Assembly: GCA_009733575.1 (NCBI GenBank)
Contig: ML769394.1
Location: forward strand, 310,001 to 374,000
DNA length: 64,000 nt
Reading direction: 5' to 3'
Origin: Gymnopus androsaceus JB14
Lineage: Eukaryota > Basidiomycota > Agaricomycetes > Agaricales > Omphalotaceae
The position numbers and the translations under genes are program-made. The first letter of the stretch is position 1. Each line of letters begins with the position of its first letter. Of this stretch, positions 45,076 through 55,782 are shown piece by piece. The notes below the pieces were generated by a model. That model had not been told where the DNA came from and did not search any database. It saw only the letters and a program-made list of their open reading frames with translations.

Positions 45076-45967
45076 CTGCCAAGGCAGTGCTGCCAAAAAC
45101 ACGCTATCATACAGCAGTACTGCGTAAATACATACAGACAGATACATAATACAGAATTCAGTGTACAACATTATTAATCGAAAAAGGCTCGCTACATGTA
45201 CAGGCATGTACAGGATCCGCGAATCATGAACGAGGGTTTTCAGGACCTCGGAAACTCCCCAAACTTTGTCCGGAACAGCGTATTTCAGGTCGCGATTTCG
45301 GCGATTTTCCTGTCCTACTATAGCGTATCTTAAGCCAGAATCCTTGCATCCTCCTGTTTTAGCGTACTTCAGGGCTGTTGGGTCAGCGCGAACCGGTAAC
45401 AGAAGACAAACCGAAGAAGCAAATCAAGGTAAACTCTGAGGCAAAGAAGTGCGAGGGTGACCTTAGAAAGGCATTTTTAATGTCCCTGTAGGAGCACTCA
45501 GGATTTTTTCAAAATGTTTTTGGAATTTCTGGGTTTTTTTTGTTCGATTCACGTGACCGTCCGTGTTCCAAATAGCGTATGTACTGCAACTTAGCTCATT
45601 GCTACGTAGTTGCGAGTAGTTTCCGAGGTCCTGGTTTTTCCAAGTTTAACCGCATGTCAGCGAAATCTGCGCCTAGTTACGCACTGCAGTGCCATCAATT
45701 TCTACAGATCATAATATCTACAATTTCAGATGAAATCCCGTCGTCGATAATTGTCGACCGACGGACTAGAGACGACAGTTAGCCAAGGCTCTCCAAGGCA
45801 GGAACGTGAACCGGGAACGCGGGATTGACATCGTGACGTGTTGGCTTGGCTTGGCGTTCGATTGCTGTTAAAAGAAGCAAGTTGAGATTCTACACTTCTC
45901 TTTCCCACCAAGTTTAACGCTATGGGTTTGTGCTTTTTCATCCTCCAACTTCCGTTTCTCTCAACAT
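45076..45967. other. Intergenic interval
   Basis: No gene is supported. The interval is the upstream region of the antiporter gene. Short C/T-rich tracts (about 45890-45960) before the start at 45968 suit a promoter. Confidence 0.5.
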
Positions 45968-48605
45968 ATGTTTACAGATCCTTCAGTATCAGATTCAACA
46001 GAGTCAGGCCAACCTTTGGTCACTAGTAGTGCTGTGGGCTTTCGCGATGTAACGAAGAATAATGAAACCCCTACGAATCAGACTGGAATCTCAAAGAGGC
46101 CTACTGGGAGGTCTAATACTGGGAATTCCAGTATAGGCCGGACAACCACACGAACCTCGTTTCTCTCTGCAGCGCGCAAAATCAAGCATGCTCACCCCTC
46201 CAAAACCTGTCGGGCCTCCACCGACCTTTCTTCAGAGCATGAAGTCGATAATATGCGCCTCATGTACGCCATCCGCATTTCATTCGCAGTGTTTCTTGCA
46301 TCTAAATCGTCCTTGAACAGGGTTGAACCTCCTTCTGGTTCGTATTCGTCTCCTAAGAGACAATATATAGCTTTTAACCTTAAAATTTGGATAGTTTTGC
46401 ATACCAGTGTCTGTGCGTTACATCTCATCTCATCTCATCTCTCAACTGCAACTGATTCACCGTTTATTCAGTGGGTCCTCAATTTCACAATGAAAGATCA
46501 GTCATACTCTCGTTTTCGTTTGTGCGTCGTTTCCCGCTCTGTCCTCTTGGAACTCTGCCGAAATCTATTCCAGTTTCATTTTTGTCTATTATACCCCTTG
46601 CGAAGGTATGCTTGTCGATTTGATTCTCGACGGCTTGTTTAAGTTGTTCTAAAACAGCTTCTTGCGTTCGCTACCGATGAACTATCAATGCGAGTCGGGC
46701 AAACCCTAGCTGGCCTACTCAACGCTACATTGGTTCGCAAACCTTTCCTTCGAGCGACTCTTTGCTGATTATAAATATAGGGAAATGCGTAAGATATACT
46801 CATTCTATCCGTTACTGCTTTCTTCTCACTGGAGTTAGTGTGGAGCTTATAGTCGCCGTGCGTCTTTAATTAATGTTTCCTATCCCGATACTGACAATAT
46901 CATACAGATAATTGCCTTGACAAAGTGTGAACTGCACATTGTGCAATCATCTTGTGAGCCTCTTCGTTTTCGACCTTTTGTTTTGCTAAGGTGGCTGTTG
47001 CAGTAATCGGTTCAATTCTGCAGTAATCTCCGTAAGTGATATTGAATAGACCAACACTGGATTTTCATGACTTTTATCATCTCAGTTCTTGTTCTGGGGA
47101 TGTGCTTCTTTGTAGGGGGGATTCGGTGAGGCTTTCCTGCCAATTTTCAAGTGTAATGTTCGATTTTCTGAACCCTATCAGGTTCTCCGAGCAAGGATTC
47201 GCCGCAGTGGCTACTCAGTTAAACTCATCCTTGTTGACTATCTAGCGTCATTGCTGTGCTGCTTCCAGCAGCATTTCACCTGAATGTCACTGGCTCGTCG
47301 GATCCTGACCAAGGACAAGATATCCTGAAGCTCAGCCATGGGGTTGCGCTGATCCTGCTTATTCAGTAACACTTTCTTTTCTTTACGCCTTCTATTCATG
47401 CTTACGAGCCATACGATTTAGTCTACGCCTCTTATCTATTCTTCCAGCTCTATTCTCATGCGACACTGTACACTGATGAAGGCATCGAACCTTCGACACG
47501 ATATCCCAAGAAAGACGGTAAAAACGATGTAGAAAACAATTCGTGAACCGAAAGTAGAGGAAGAGGAGGAAGAGAAACCTCAAATGAGCGTTGCTACTAC
47601 CATCTGGTTTGCTGGTCACAGTCACTGTTGTGCGTTACCTTCTTGTGTTCTTTTTTTTCCAGATGCTTAATCACATTAATAGGTCGTGGCTGTAACCGCT
47701 GAGTGGCTAGTCGACTCCATCAGCGGCCTAACTGCCTCAGGCAGCAGTATATCGCAAGAATTCGTCTCAATCATCCTCCTCCCAATCGTTGGTAACGCAG
47801 CCGAGCATGTCACAGCGGTCACCGTCTCCTACAAGGATAAGCTCACCCTAAGCTTAGGAGTGGCTGTTGGGTCCAGTATCGTGAGTCTTTTCCTGTTACT
47901 TTTACAGTAGGCATAAACTCACACATCCATATTTCTTTCTACAGCAAATCGCGCTTTTTGTTATTCCGTGAGCTTTGCTTGCCCGTGATCAATTCAGAAT
48001 TGAGCTCTAACAAAAGTTCAGGTTTATCGTTACCCTTGCGTGGATTCTCAGGAAGCCACTGACACTACTGTTTGATCCTTACGAGTCTATCACCTTGTTC
48101 CTTGCAGGTATACGCGCCTTCCTTGTTTTCTATAGGTAGCTTTTACTAACCAATCCAATCGCATACTGCCAGTTCTTACCGTGTAACTACTGCGTGCAAG
48201 ATGGCTAGATCGAATTGGCTGGAAGGCATGATCCTCATGTGTAAGTCGGATGTAGCTCGTCGTGTAGCTTTTCAAGCTGACTGCCCTTCCTTCTTTGTAG
48301 GCTTGTATCTCATCCTTTGTGTCACATTTTGGTACTATCCCGGTTCGTTCTTTGTTACTCATTTTCCTACCAATTGAACTAACTAACCGAATATTGCAGG
48401 CTCGGACCCTTCGAGCCAGATATTATGCAGTGCACTTGACACCCATTCTGAAAACGTTCTTTCCCTTATTTTTTGGATCATATTTTTGAAAATCTTTCGC
48501 TTTGGCTCTCTTGTTTTTTTAAAATCACATTGGGCGTCGTTACAAATCCACGTCTTAATTACGCCCATAATAATACTTAAAGTCCATAGTTTAGTATGTA
48601 TTTAG
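45968..48605 (+). CDS. VCX1: Vacuolar Ca2+/H+ antiporter (CAX family), several frame breaks
   Basis: CAX proteins exchange cytosolic Ca2+ for H+ across the vacuole membrane. The N-terminus is a Ser/Thr-rich tail (MFTDPSVSDSTESGQPLV). Family marks: LLAFATDELSMRVGQTLAGL and, over three tiny exons, GNAVELIVAI (first cation-binding motif), IIALTKCELHIVQSS, GMCFFVGGIRFSEQGFAAVA. The second half has EFVSIILLPIVGNAAEHVTA (second motif), LTLSLGVAVGSSI, FIVTLAWILRKPLTLLFDP and NWLEGMILMCLYLILCV. Frame breaks appear near 47021, 47242, 47541 and 47605, and the true C-terminus after YYPGSDPSSQIL is uncertain. With four breaks this could be a pseudogene, but both motifs are intact and splice sites are good. 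Confidence 0.75.
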
Positions 48606-48610
48606 ATGGC

Positions 48611-49932
48611 TCACAGCTTTGCTTTCGTCACCTCTTCGAGCAGGGTTGCCCCTGCTGAAGCAAGCACCACGGTGTCGCGTTCTTTGACCTTGGTAACTTG
48701 GATACGCAACATTGATAAAAGCAATGGCCAAGGACAGTACTAACTCACTGAAAATGACTTTGGACCCCTCTTTCCACATTTCGGTAACCAGAGTCTCTCC
48801 TGGGTACACAACGCCCGTGAATCTTTCAATCATCAGCTGGATGTATATCGTATCGCGGACTTGGGCGCTCACCGAACTTTGATATCCTGAAAAACGCCAA
48901 AAGCCTGCAAAACATGTTTGCCTGCAATGCCCATCGAGCATAACCCATGGAGAATTGGCTTATCGAACCCTCCGATGGCAGCGAATTCCGGTAATATCTG
49001 GATGAAACGAGCGTCACGATGGAAATGAAGTGAGAATCAATTGTAACCGACGTGAAGAGGATTAGTGTCTCCGCTCAGCCTGGCAATAGTTAGTAGGTGT
49101 AAAATGCGTTTGGATTTCAATACAGTACCTGTACAGAGCAGCTTGAGAACTCTGCGTTTTTTCTTCGGAAATCGCGTCAGGGTGCCCTCTTTGGAGGAAC
49201 GTTGACAGCTGTAGCAGCACCACGATCTATACGTAGTGCGGTTAAATGTGAGTTCAAATGTTAGATGATATGTTACAGACCGTTCCCTACGCGCTTCCCG
49301 CCAAATCCGCCAGACCCACGAATGAAGACAGTAGATTGGTTTTCAAATATGAGTTTACCACTGTGTTTATCTCGTGTCTCTATGATCGTAGTCACAGCTG
49401 CTGCTTTGCCTTTATCTAACACCTCTAGAACTCTTTCCGATTATCAGACAACAGCAGCAGGATAAGAGGACAACGGCAAACCTGGCAGAGTTCACAAATT
49501 CTGCGCTAGTTGGGATAGGTGCTTTGATGCTTAGATATTGCTCTCCATGAAGTAATTTAGCCTGTTATCAGACTGTTTCACACTGAAGACAGAGATATGA
49601 GAGCAATGGAGAAAATACCGGGTTGAAATTTGGCAACCAATCAAAAGACAGCGAACTACTTGCGAGGAATTGAGGGATAACACCAAAAGTAGGTAACGCG
49701 GAGAATTCGTCATGACCCTCGTAGGTCCATTCAAGCTGGGTTGCTGTAGCACCAATTCCTAGGTTGTACAAGATTACATCTCGCTGTACAAGCATTAGGG
49801 CGCAACATAGAATCAGATCCTTGCAACTCATACCTCGGTGTAAGAGTATTCAGCTTCAATAACTTCCTTCTTTGCCTCTGCTACGATTGGGGCATCATGG
49901 GGGTCCGCGAAAGGACTATTCGAGCTGGCCAT
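48611..49932 (-). CDS. Peroxisomal (R)-specific enoyl-CoA hydratase 2 (MaoC-like), stand-alone
   Basis: Hydratase-2 adds water to trans-2-enoyl-CoA giving the (3R)-hydroxyacyl-CoA in peroxisomal beta-oxidation. In most fungi this is the C-terminal part of Fox2. The start at 49932 ([20 protein letters not shown]) leads, over an intron, to [19 protein letters not shown] and [15 protein letters not shown] (N-terminal hot-dog repeat), then [13 protein letters not shown]. The catalytic repeat reads [12 protein letters not shown] with D, N and H kept, [20 protein letters not shown], and [15 protein letters not shown]. The family's H-x-D-P is H-I-L-P here. Over the last intron it ends [10 protein letters not shown], an AKL-type PTS1 signal. 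All exons stay in frame. The stop lies 5 bp from the antiporter stop on the other strand. Confidence 0.9.
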
Positions 49933-51613
49933 TCCTCAAAGAGTGGATGCTAAGCGCTTGGTAAGGTGAGCGTGGAAATCACATGCATGATCAATCGTGG
50001 ACCGGTGATAAGCGCGTCATTTTGCGTCATTTTGTGTTTATACTTCAGGACTTCATGATCAGTGGGTCGCTCAACAATCGTCACCAAAGCAATCTGATGG
50101 AGCAACCTTTCTCTACGACAGTGGCGACGTATAATTACCGCTACCATTCTATCAGCTGTACCAACTTGAAAGCTGGCATTTATAGGTCAGGACTCAGGAA
50201 TCCGTCACTTACATGGACTCGGAGTCCCATGATTCAAACCCAAGTCAATCTTCCCGCATATGGCTAACTCATTTTTGCTGATAGCCCAATACAATATTCA
50301 TCATCGCCAGATAAAGGACTAGCTCTCCATTAGGGGTGCTTTGCCAAAGAGCTACCCCATTTCGACTTTGCGCAAAAGAATCACCGGGAACTACCAGCTT
50401 GTACTTTGATAACCGCACGCACCGGTGTGCCATTTTCGTTTCAATTGGATGAACGAAATAATGCCAGTGGAAGGCCATCCAACCAAAGTTTTGTCCACAC
50501 ATGCGAGAATTCCTGTCGACAATGTGAATATAGAACTTCTTCGTGGCTTGTACGCGTCGACGGACAATCTATCATCCTTTCTTCCACCATCCCGGGGCCG
50601 AGTAAGTAAGGACCGTTTTCCTTGTGGCTGCTCTTACCGCGTAGTGATATTCAGTCTTGAAGGTAGCGGCCACGCTCTAAAGCCTAGACTTATCAGCAAT
50701 TTAGCCGTGTTCAACTTGCGTGCATATTCGAGCAACTTCGCGCGCATTCAGCGGGGCAATCAGTCGAGTGACCTGTAAATTTAGCATCCAATGAATGTGT
50801 GTTCTTTGCTTTACTTGACCGTAATCGTCTTCTGACGTTGAGAAGTAGCTCATCACACGACCACTGTGGAGCATTGCTCTATATCAGAATGCTATCAGTC
50901 AAAGTTCTGTATTGGTTGAGTGCTACCCCCTCCCCCATCGCTGCACTCAGGAGAGAGTTATTGACACGCATTGTCCCAACATAGTAAGCTTCCTCCCGAG
51001 TACCAGTCAGGCGAGGCGAATCGAAAAAAAAAACGTTTCTACCGAAGCCCAGAACGGCTTCCTCAATGCGGTCTTCTGCAAACTGGAATCTGGAGGATGT
51101 GTCTTGGCCGACCTCCTAGAACCGGTGCTTTTAAGAAGCTTTAACCTGAGCTCTAGAACTTTCTTTGTTTAATTACAGGCTATCTGGACTCGCATTGAAA
51201 CAACACGATGAATTGGCGTCAGTCCTTACCCCTGACCACTGATTGGAATCACGCATACAAGCACTCCGATTCGGCTGTTCGACCACTTGATCCTTTTCTC
51301 AATGACCTCATTGTCGGAAAGAAGCTAGATAAGTAACGGAAACATTTCCCGAATTTCAGGGCGTATTATCCATATCGGGATCTGATTTTCTGTGAGACCG
51401 TTGGCTAGAGTTTATCTACTTGTTATGATATAGAGTCATCGAGGGGCTAGACTTAAATACAAGCTTCGCCTAAATAACTGGGATCCGAAATCCTCAGCCT
51501 CATCTAAAATTGTCCCCTCCTCTTTTAACACACACACATATATATATATATCCTCAGTGCGGTGCGCTATTAAAATCCTTGTACCATCGACCAGATCTTT
51601 GAATATTTCATAG
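49933..51613. other. Interval with an unassigned coding-like stretch
   Basis: From about 50425 to 50588 the plus strand reads EIMPVEGHPTKVLSTHARIP then LLRGLYASTDNLSSFLPPSR, followed by a sound donor (GA|GTAAGTAAGG). A later stretch (about 50640-50775) reads LKPRLISNLAVFNLRAYSSN. Around 51210-51320 another reads ELASVLTPDH and VRPLDPFLNDLIVGKKL. These could be exons of one plus-strand gene with frame breaks, but no family is recognised and exon joins are not consistent. It is left uncalled. Confidence 0.35.
51531..51552. repeat. CA/TA microsatellite
   Basis: A run of about five CA units passes directly into about seven AT units (ACACACACATATATATAT..). It lies just upstream of the small Cys-rich gene. 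Confidence 0.85.
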
Positions 51614-52041
51614 ATGTGCTACCGTGAAATGTAAGCTTGTTGTTCTCGCGTACATTGCCTCCTAGACTAACCCTTTGAATAGCCGTGGTGACCTTTATCG
51701 AGGATGCCAGGTATGGCTATTAGTAGTCGCCGTCTCCAATCCCGATTATCGTTAACTTCTCGTTACTTAGCCTATCCAACATTTCCAGCGCACCGATTAT
51801 GCTCCTGGCCCAGTTATTGATTGTAACTCACCATATTGCGGTGTTAGCAATGTTCATATCCACACAAGTCCTTGCAATTGCCCGCAGGTAGGTGGTGACT
51901 AGAGATCCAGTCCCATAGCATGATATCTGATCACAATCTTTCAAGCGGATTGCTATCCGCGAACGCATAGTAAATCAATTTTACACCATCTGCGACAATT
52001 GTAAACGTATCGAATTGGATCGAAGAGTAGGGCGGAGATGA
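51614..52041 (+). CDS. Small cysteine-rich protein, about 83 residues, four exons
   Basis: The gene is assembled from four short exons with clean GT..AG introns and no frame break: MCYREI; RGDLYRGCQ; RTDYAPGPVIDCNSPYCG to CNCPQ; RIAIRERIVNQFYTICDNCK to VGRR, stop at 52039-52041. Eight cysteines are spaced as single, C-x5-C, C-x-C and C-x2-C groups. This matches a common basidiomycete small-protein pattern that starts MCYR, has a central DC..C and ends CDNC; these are probably metal-binding. No signal peptide is present, so it is not a classic secreted effector. Function is unknown. Exons are 15-110 bp, so simple open-frame scans miss it. Confidence 0.7.
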
Positions 52042-52162
52042 TGAATTCAGGTGCTTGTTCAACGAGGTTGTCTATGGACACCATGTCAGGACAAGTTTCA
52101 CATTGCACGTTATCTAATTTATAATATAAAACAATTAGTTAGGCCGTCTGTTAACCAAGTCT

Positions 52163-53784
52163 TCAAAAACGTTTTGCTCCACGCTTCAACGGCTGTCTGA
52201 CGCTTCCCCCTCCTCGACCACCAGTACCCGTACCACTTTTGAGTCTAGCAATACGCTTTCTCCGCTCCTCCTCGCTATCCTCGCTCGAAGAAGACTCTAC
52301 CTTCTTCTTCTTCGCCGCCGGCCGAGGAGGGGGGGAATCTGTTTCCGATGACGGGGCTTTAGAACGAGACTTTGACTGTACAGGCGCAGGTGACCTAGAT
52401 TTGGAAGGCTCAGGTGGCGAGCTGCGCATGTTTGAAGACGCGGATGCTGCCGCCACCGTCACAGGTGATTTAATATTTGCAGCGGGTTCGTTGTCATCAG
52501 AATCTTCAGTGGCTGAATCCTCTGCAAGAACTGGTTTAGGCGAACTGACAGAAGGCTTACGGGAAGTAAAAGGGGAAGAAGACGGAGAAGACGGGTTCGG
52601 CGGTGTTTTTTCGAAGTTCGATTCGTCCTTCGAAGACAGGCAACATGTCAGCAAGCTGTGGGAGGAAGTCACAAGGCGCTTACTATATACGGAGAAATAG
52701 GACGAGGTTTTGTCGGGGTTGGTGCACGGATTGGAATCTTGGGACTAGGAGGAGATGGATTCTGCAGATCAGGCACCTCTTGTGTAGACGATATAGGCGC
52801 TAGATACGATATAAATTCTGGAGAGGAAAAAAAAAATATTACACCTACGCAGTTCCTGGATAAAATTGAAGACAGCAGACACCCGTTGGATGCTTGTGGC
52901 CAATCGAGGTTTAGAAAACGCGCTCTTGACATGAGCATCAATCGATTTCCGGGAAACCCGTCCCATTCGGTCAATCGCCTGCATCCAAGATAACTAAAGC
53001 CATTGCGGGTGCATGCAGTGGGACAGACCTTTTCTAGATCCGAGTCTGACATTTCTCCTACTGGGCTACCCGCGGACAAAGATAGGTGGCTAAAACTTAT
53101 GAGAGGAAGCACAAGGTGCTTGGAAATAATTTCGGAGGAATACCTGTGGCCCAGGAAACAAGTCTCCCAGGTCCACTTGAAGGTACCATGTTCGATTTTG
53201 AAGGCCAAATCCTGATATACACAATATAAGATGAGATGGCGCGAAGATAAGAATGGACTAACTGAATAGTTGGATTCTACGATCTCAAACTCCGCTGAAC
53301 CTATGACCACCCGTAGTATGAAGCTTGATTAGGTCTTCGATGATAGATAATCGCCATTTTTCTTCCGCGTCGTCTTCTCCACCAACCGAATTGGCCACGA
53401 ATGGATCAATACCATTGTCGGCTTTCCAACGGCGCGCAATGAGATTACTGGTGAGCACTGTAGCGGGGGTTTACCAAAAGCACATTTGAAGTCCAATGGT
53501 TTCAATATTTACCTTCAGTCCACACAGATTTGGTATCCGTAACCATGATCAGGCACGTTAAATCAACGGTCGACGCATGAAATTTCTGAAAAACATAGTC
53601 GTGTTATACGCGTAGCTTGTAAAGGCAAACGAAACGACCGACAAAGAGATAGGGAGTCGATCCGTGAGCCTTAGCTAACCATTCCTTACCGAGCAGTAGT
53701 TTGGATTGCTCCTGGTAAAAACATTAAGGGCGCACCAACACCGGGAGAACCTGGAAAAACCTTTACATCAGAGAATTGTTCCAT
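52163..53784 (-). CDS. NEJ1: XLF/Cernunnos (Nej1-type) non-homologous end-joining factor
   Basis: XLF with XRCC4 bridges DNA ends and supports ligase IV. A tiny first exon MEQFSD (start 53784) joins EQSKLLLGKEWLAKAHGSTP, then KFHASTVDLTCLIMVTDTKS and VWTE, the XLF head domain. Next are IARRWKADNGIDPFV, EFEIVESNYS and FKIEHGTFKWTWETCFLGH, then ISKHLVLPLISFSHL and GEMSDSDLEK. A helical segment follows, AIDRMGRVSRKSIDAHVKSA. The tail is long, Ser/Pro-rich and basic, ending QPLKRGAKRF, which resembles the C-terminal Ku-binding motif of XLF proteins (basic residues then a final aromatic). Joins near 53310 (LHTT to VVIGSAE) are not fully clean. The assignment rests on family resemblance of the head domain and is good. 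Confidence 0.8.
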
Positions 53785-54127
53785 CACCCTGGTCGTCCTG
53801 AAGGGTCGTCCTGAATGAGGCTTATAGCGGTAGGTAGAGTGTATGGAGCCAATGAGCAAAGCGCAATAGACCAGCTTTTGAACCTTGATGCTGGTGGCTT
53901 GAGATAAAGCGTACTTGAGCTGTGCATGTGAGCATATTATGGGCGTGTCGAAATTTAAGCGCTCAGAACCCTCTTGCCTTCATCAGTGACAAAACTCATA
54001 TAAGGAGATAATTTAGGCCTTAATTTAGGCCTTATTCCTTCCCAAACAAGAGGATAACACCTGCATCTGCATTGCATGGGATACGGCGAAACCGGCGAAA
54101 GCGCGCTTCTTCCATCCCAGGCTGTCT
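53785..54127. promoter_or_regulatory. Divergent promoter between XLF-like and FHA/G-patch genes
   Basis: A 343-bp gap lies between starts on opposite strands. It contains a direct repeat TAATTTAGGCCTTA (about 54009-54034). No factor site is assigned. Confidence 0.5.
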
Positions 54128-55286
54128 ATGGAACACGACCGCTTCTCCTCTAGATCTGATTATGGGTACGATAGATCATATGAATGGCCATGGGATAGCT
54201 CAGGAGAAAGCTGGGTACCGGAAGACTTGGTAAATTCAGAACTGCATCGCAGCTCCCAACCGAGTTCTCCGAATACTTGTCTGCGCCTTCTGGTTTTGAA
54301 GTCCCAGGTTATCCCAAAAGCTCAGGTGGCTGTCGTTGATGGCTTCTCTGAAATACTATTGGGACGAGACGAGCCTATATCGGACACGGTTGCTAGAATC
54401 AGATTGAAGGAAATGGAAGTATCCAAGCTTCATAGCACTATATACTGGGATTCCTCGGAAGGGTGGTGTGTCGTTGACATGGGGTCAAAGCACGGCACGT
54501 ACTTGCGTTCGACCTCTGGTAATTCTTCCCAAGCTGTCGAGCTCAGGCTATCTATCTCCAAGGCAGCTAGTATACCTAAACGTCTTTCCCATTTGGACCA
54601 CCTTACTCTGGGTACAACAACTTTTGTTGTGCACATTCACGAGAATCGCCTGCCTTGTGGAGAGTGCTCACCCGGTGCGGCGGGAGAAGAGATCCCTCTG
54701 TTTTCTGCGCGCCGAAAACGCTCCTCGCCAAGCCACTCAATTTCTGGGCAGAGTTTCTCCACAGACCCTGATTCTATGAAGCTGAAGATGCACGACTCCA
54801 GAGCAGCTCTAGTCGCAACTAAAACATAGCTTACTGTCCAAGCATACTAGCAACTCTAAACTGCCGGAAAATGCTGGTCAGTATGTGGACCGCTCTGCTC
54901 GTCGACGGGCGATGTACCCAGCATCGTCTTTCGATGCTCCTGGTATATCAGACTCCTCCCAATTTCACTCGCAGTCCCCTTCACATTCGATTCCTGAACC
55001 CAAATCGAAGCCTGCAATTCCAATATCGATATCGAACATTGGACATAAAATTATGATAAAACAAGGCTGGAATCCGGGTAGCGCCCTTGGTGAGGGTGGA
55101 CTAGTCGAACCTCTAAATCCGAAAGTCAGAATTGACCGTTCGGGTTTGGGTTCGTCGAGGATGTCGACCATTGTGGAAACGGCGGTGCATTCAAATTCAT
55201 TTCATGCTTCCGGCGTACTAGATTCATCTCGTGCTTCCGACGTGCCAAGTTCAGTTCATCCTCCCGGCGTACCAGATCCATCCTAA
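54128..55286 (+). CDS. FHA + G-patch protein (AGGF1-like)
   Basis: FHA domains bind phosphothreonine and G-patches activate DEAH RNA helicases, so a nuclear RNA-processing role is likely. The start MEHDRFSSRSDYGYDRSYEW leads into CLRLLVLKSQVIPKAQVAVV and FSEILLGRDE (FHA G-R loop), EVSKLHSTIYW, VVDMGSKHGTYLR and DHLTLGTTTFVVHIH. At 54821-54824 an AAAA run breaks frame; with one A fewer it continues KHSLLSKHTSNSKLPENAG, VDRSARRRAMYPASS and the G-patch IMIKQGWNPGSALGEGGL. The C-terminus is three 9-residue repeats (HASGVLDSS, RASDVPSSV, HPPGVPDPS) encoded by a minisatellite that runs on past the stop. The frame break looks like an assembly indel. Confidence 0.83.
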
Positions 55287-55340
55287 CGCTTCCGGGATAC
55301 CAGATCCACCTCATGCTCCAGCGTACCAAATCCAATTCAT
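55200..55340. repeat. 27-bp minisatellite across the 3' end of the FHA/G-patch gene
   Basis: About five units of the form TTC..GCTTCC/CTCC.GGCGTACCAGATTCA. Three encode a 9-residue repeat. The fourth unit has a small change (CATCCTAACGC) that puts a TAA in frame at 55284-55286. Units continue to about 55340. Confidence 0.8.
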
Positions 55341-55782
55341 TCTCTTTCCATATTTTTGCTGAAGTAATTCTTAGGACAGACTGCCATCCAGGCAGCGCAT
55401 TAGCTGAGGTTGAATGTTGAGTCTCTGGATCATAATTCAGAGATGGCCATTCTGGTTAGGGCTCTGAAACGATGGGGACTTTGTAGAGCATGAAAAATAA
55501 GTAGTGCACTGTATTTTGTAATAAACATTGACGCTCGTGTCGACACGGTGCTTGTGACTTTTGCGCGATTCACGTCAGAGTCACGTGCATGTTCAGCCGT
55601 TCATTTTGAGAAATTCAAATTGCAGCTTTTGGTTCCATCCTTCGACTCCGCAATCTCATCCTACTCCTCTTCACCTTTCGTTCATCACGACTATTCTCAC
55701 TCTCTGTTTGAATTAGCTCTGTTCACTATTTCTTCATCTTCTTCGCACATATAGTCCAAGTTCATTCAAGTTCATTCCAATA

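Noticed and set aside
45968..46642. Single-exon 224-residue protein
   Set aside because: Only the first part is the N-terminal tail of the CAX antiporter; the rest reads through introns.
52239..52700. Plus-strand open frame opposite the XLF tail
   Set aside because: It is the complement of the Ser/Lys-rich XLF C-terminus and has no features of its own.
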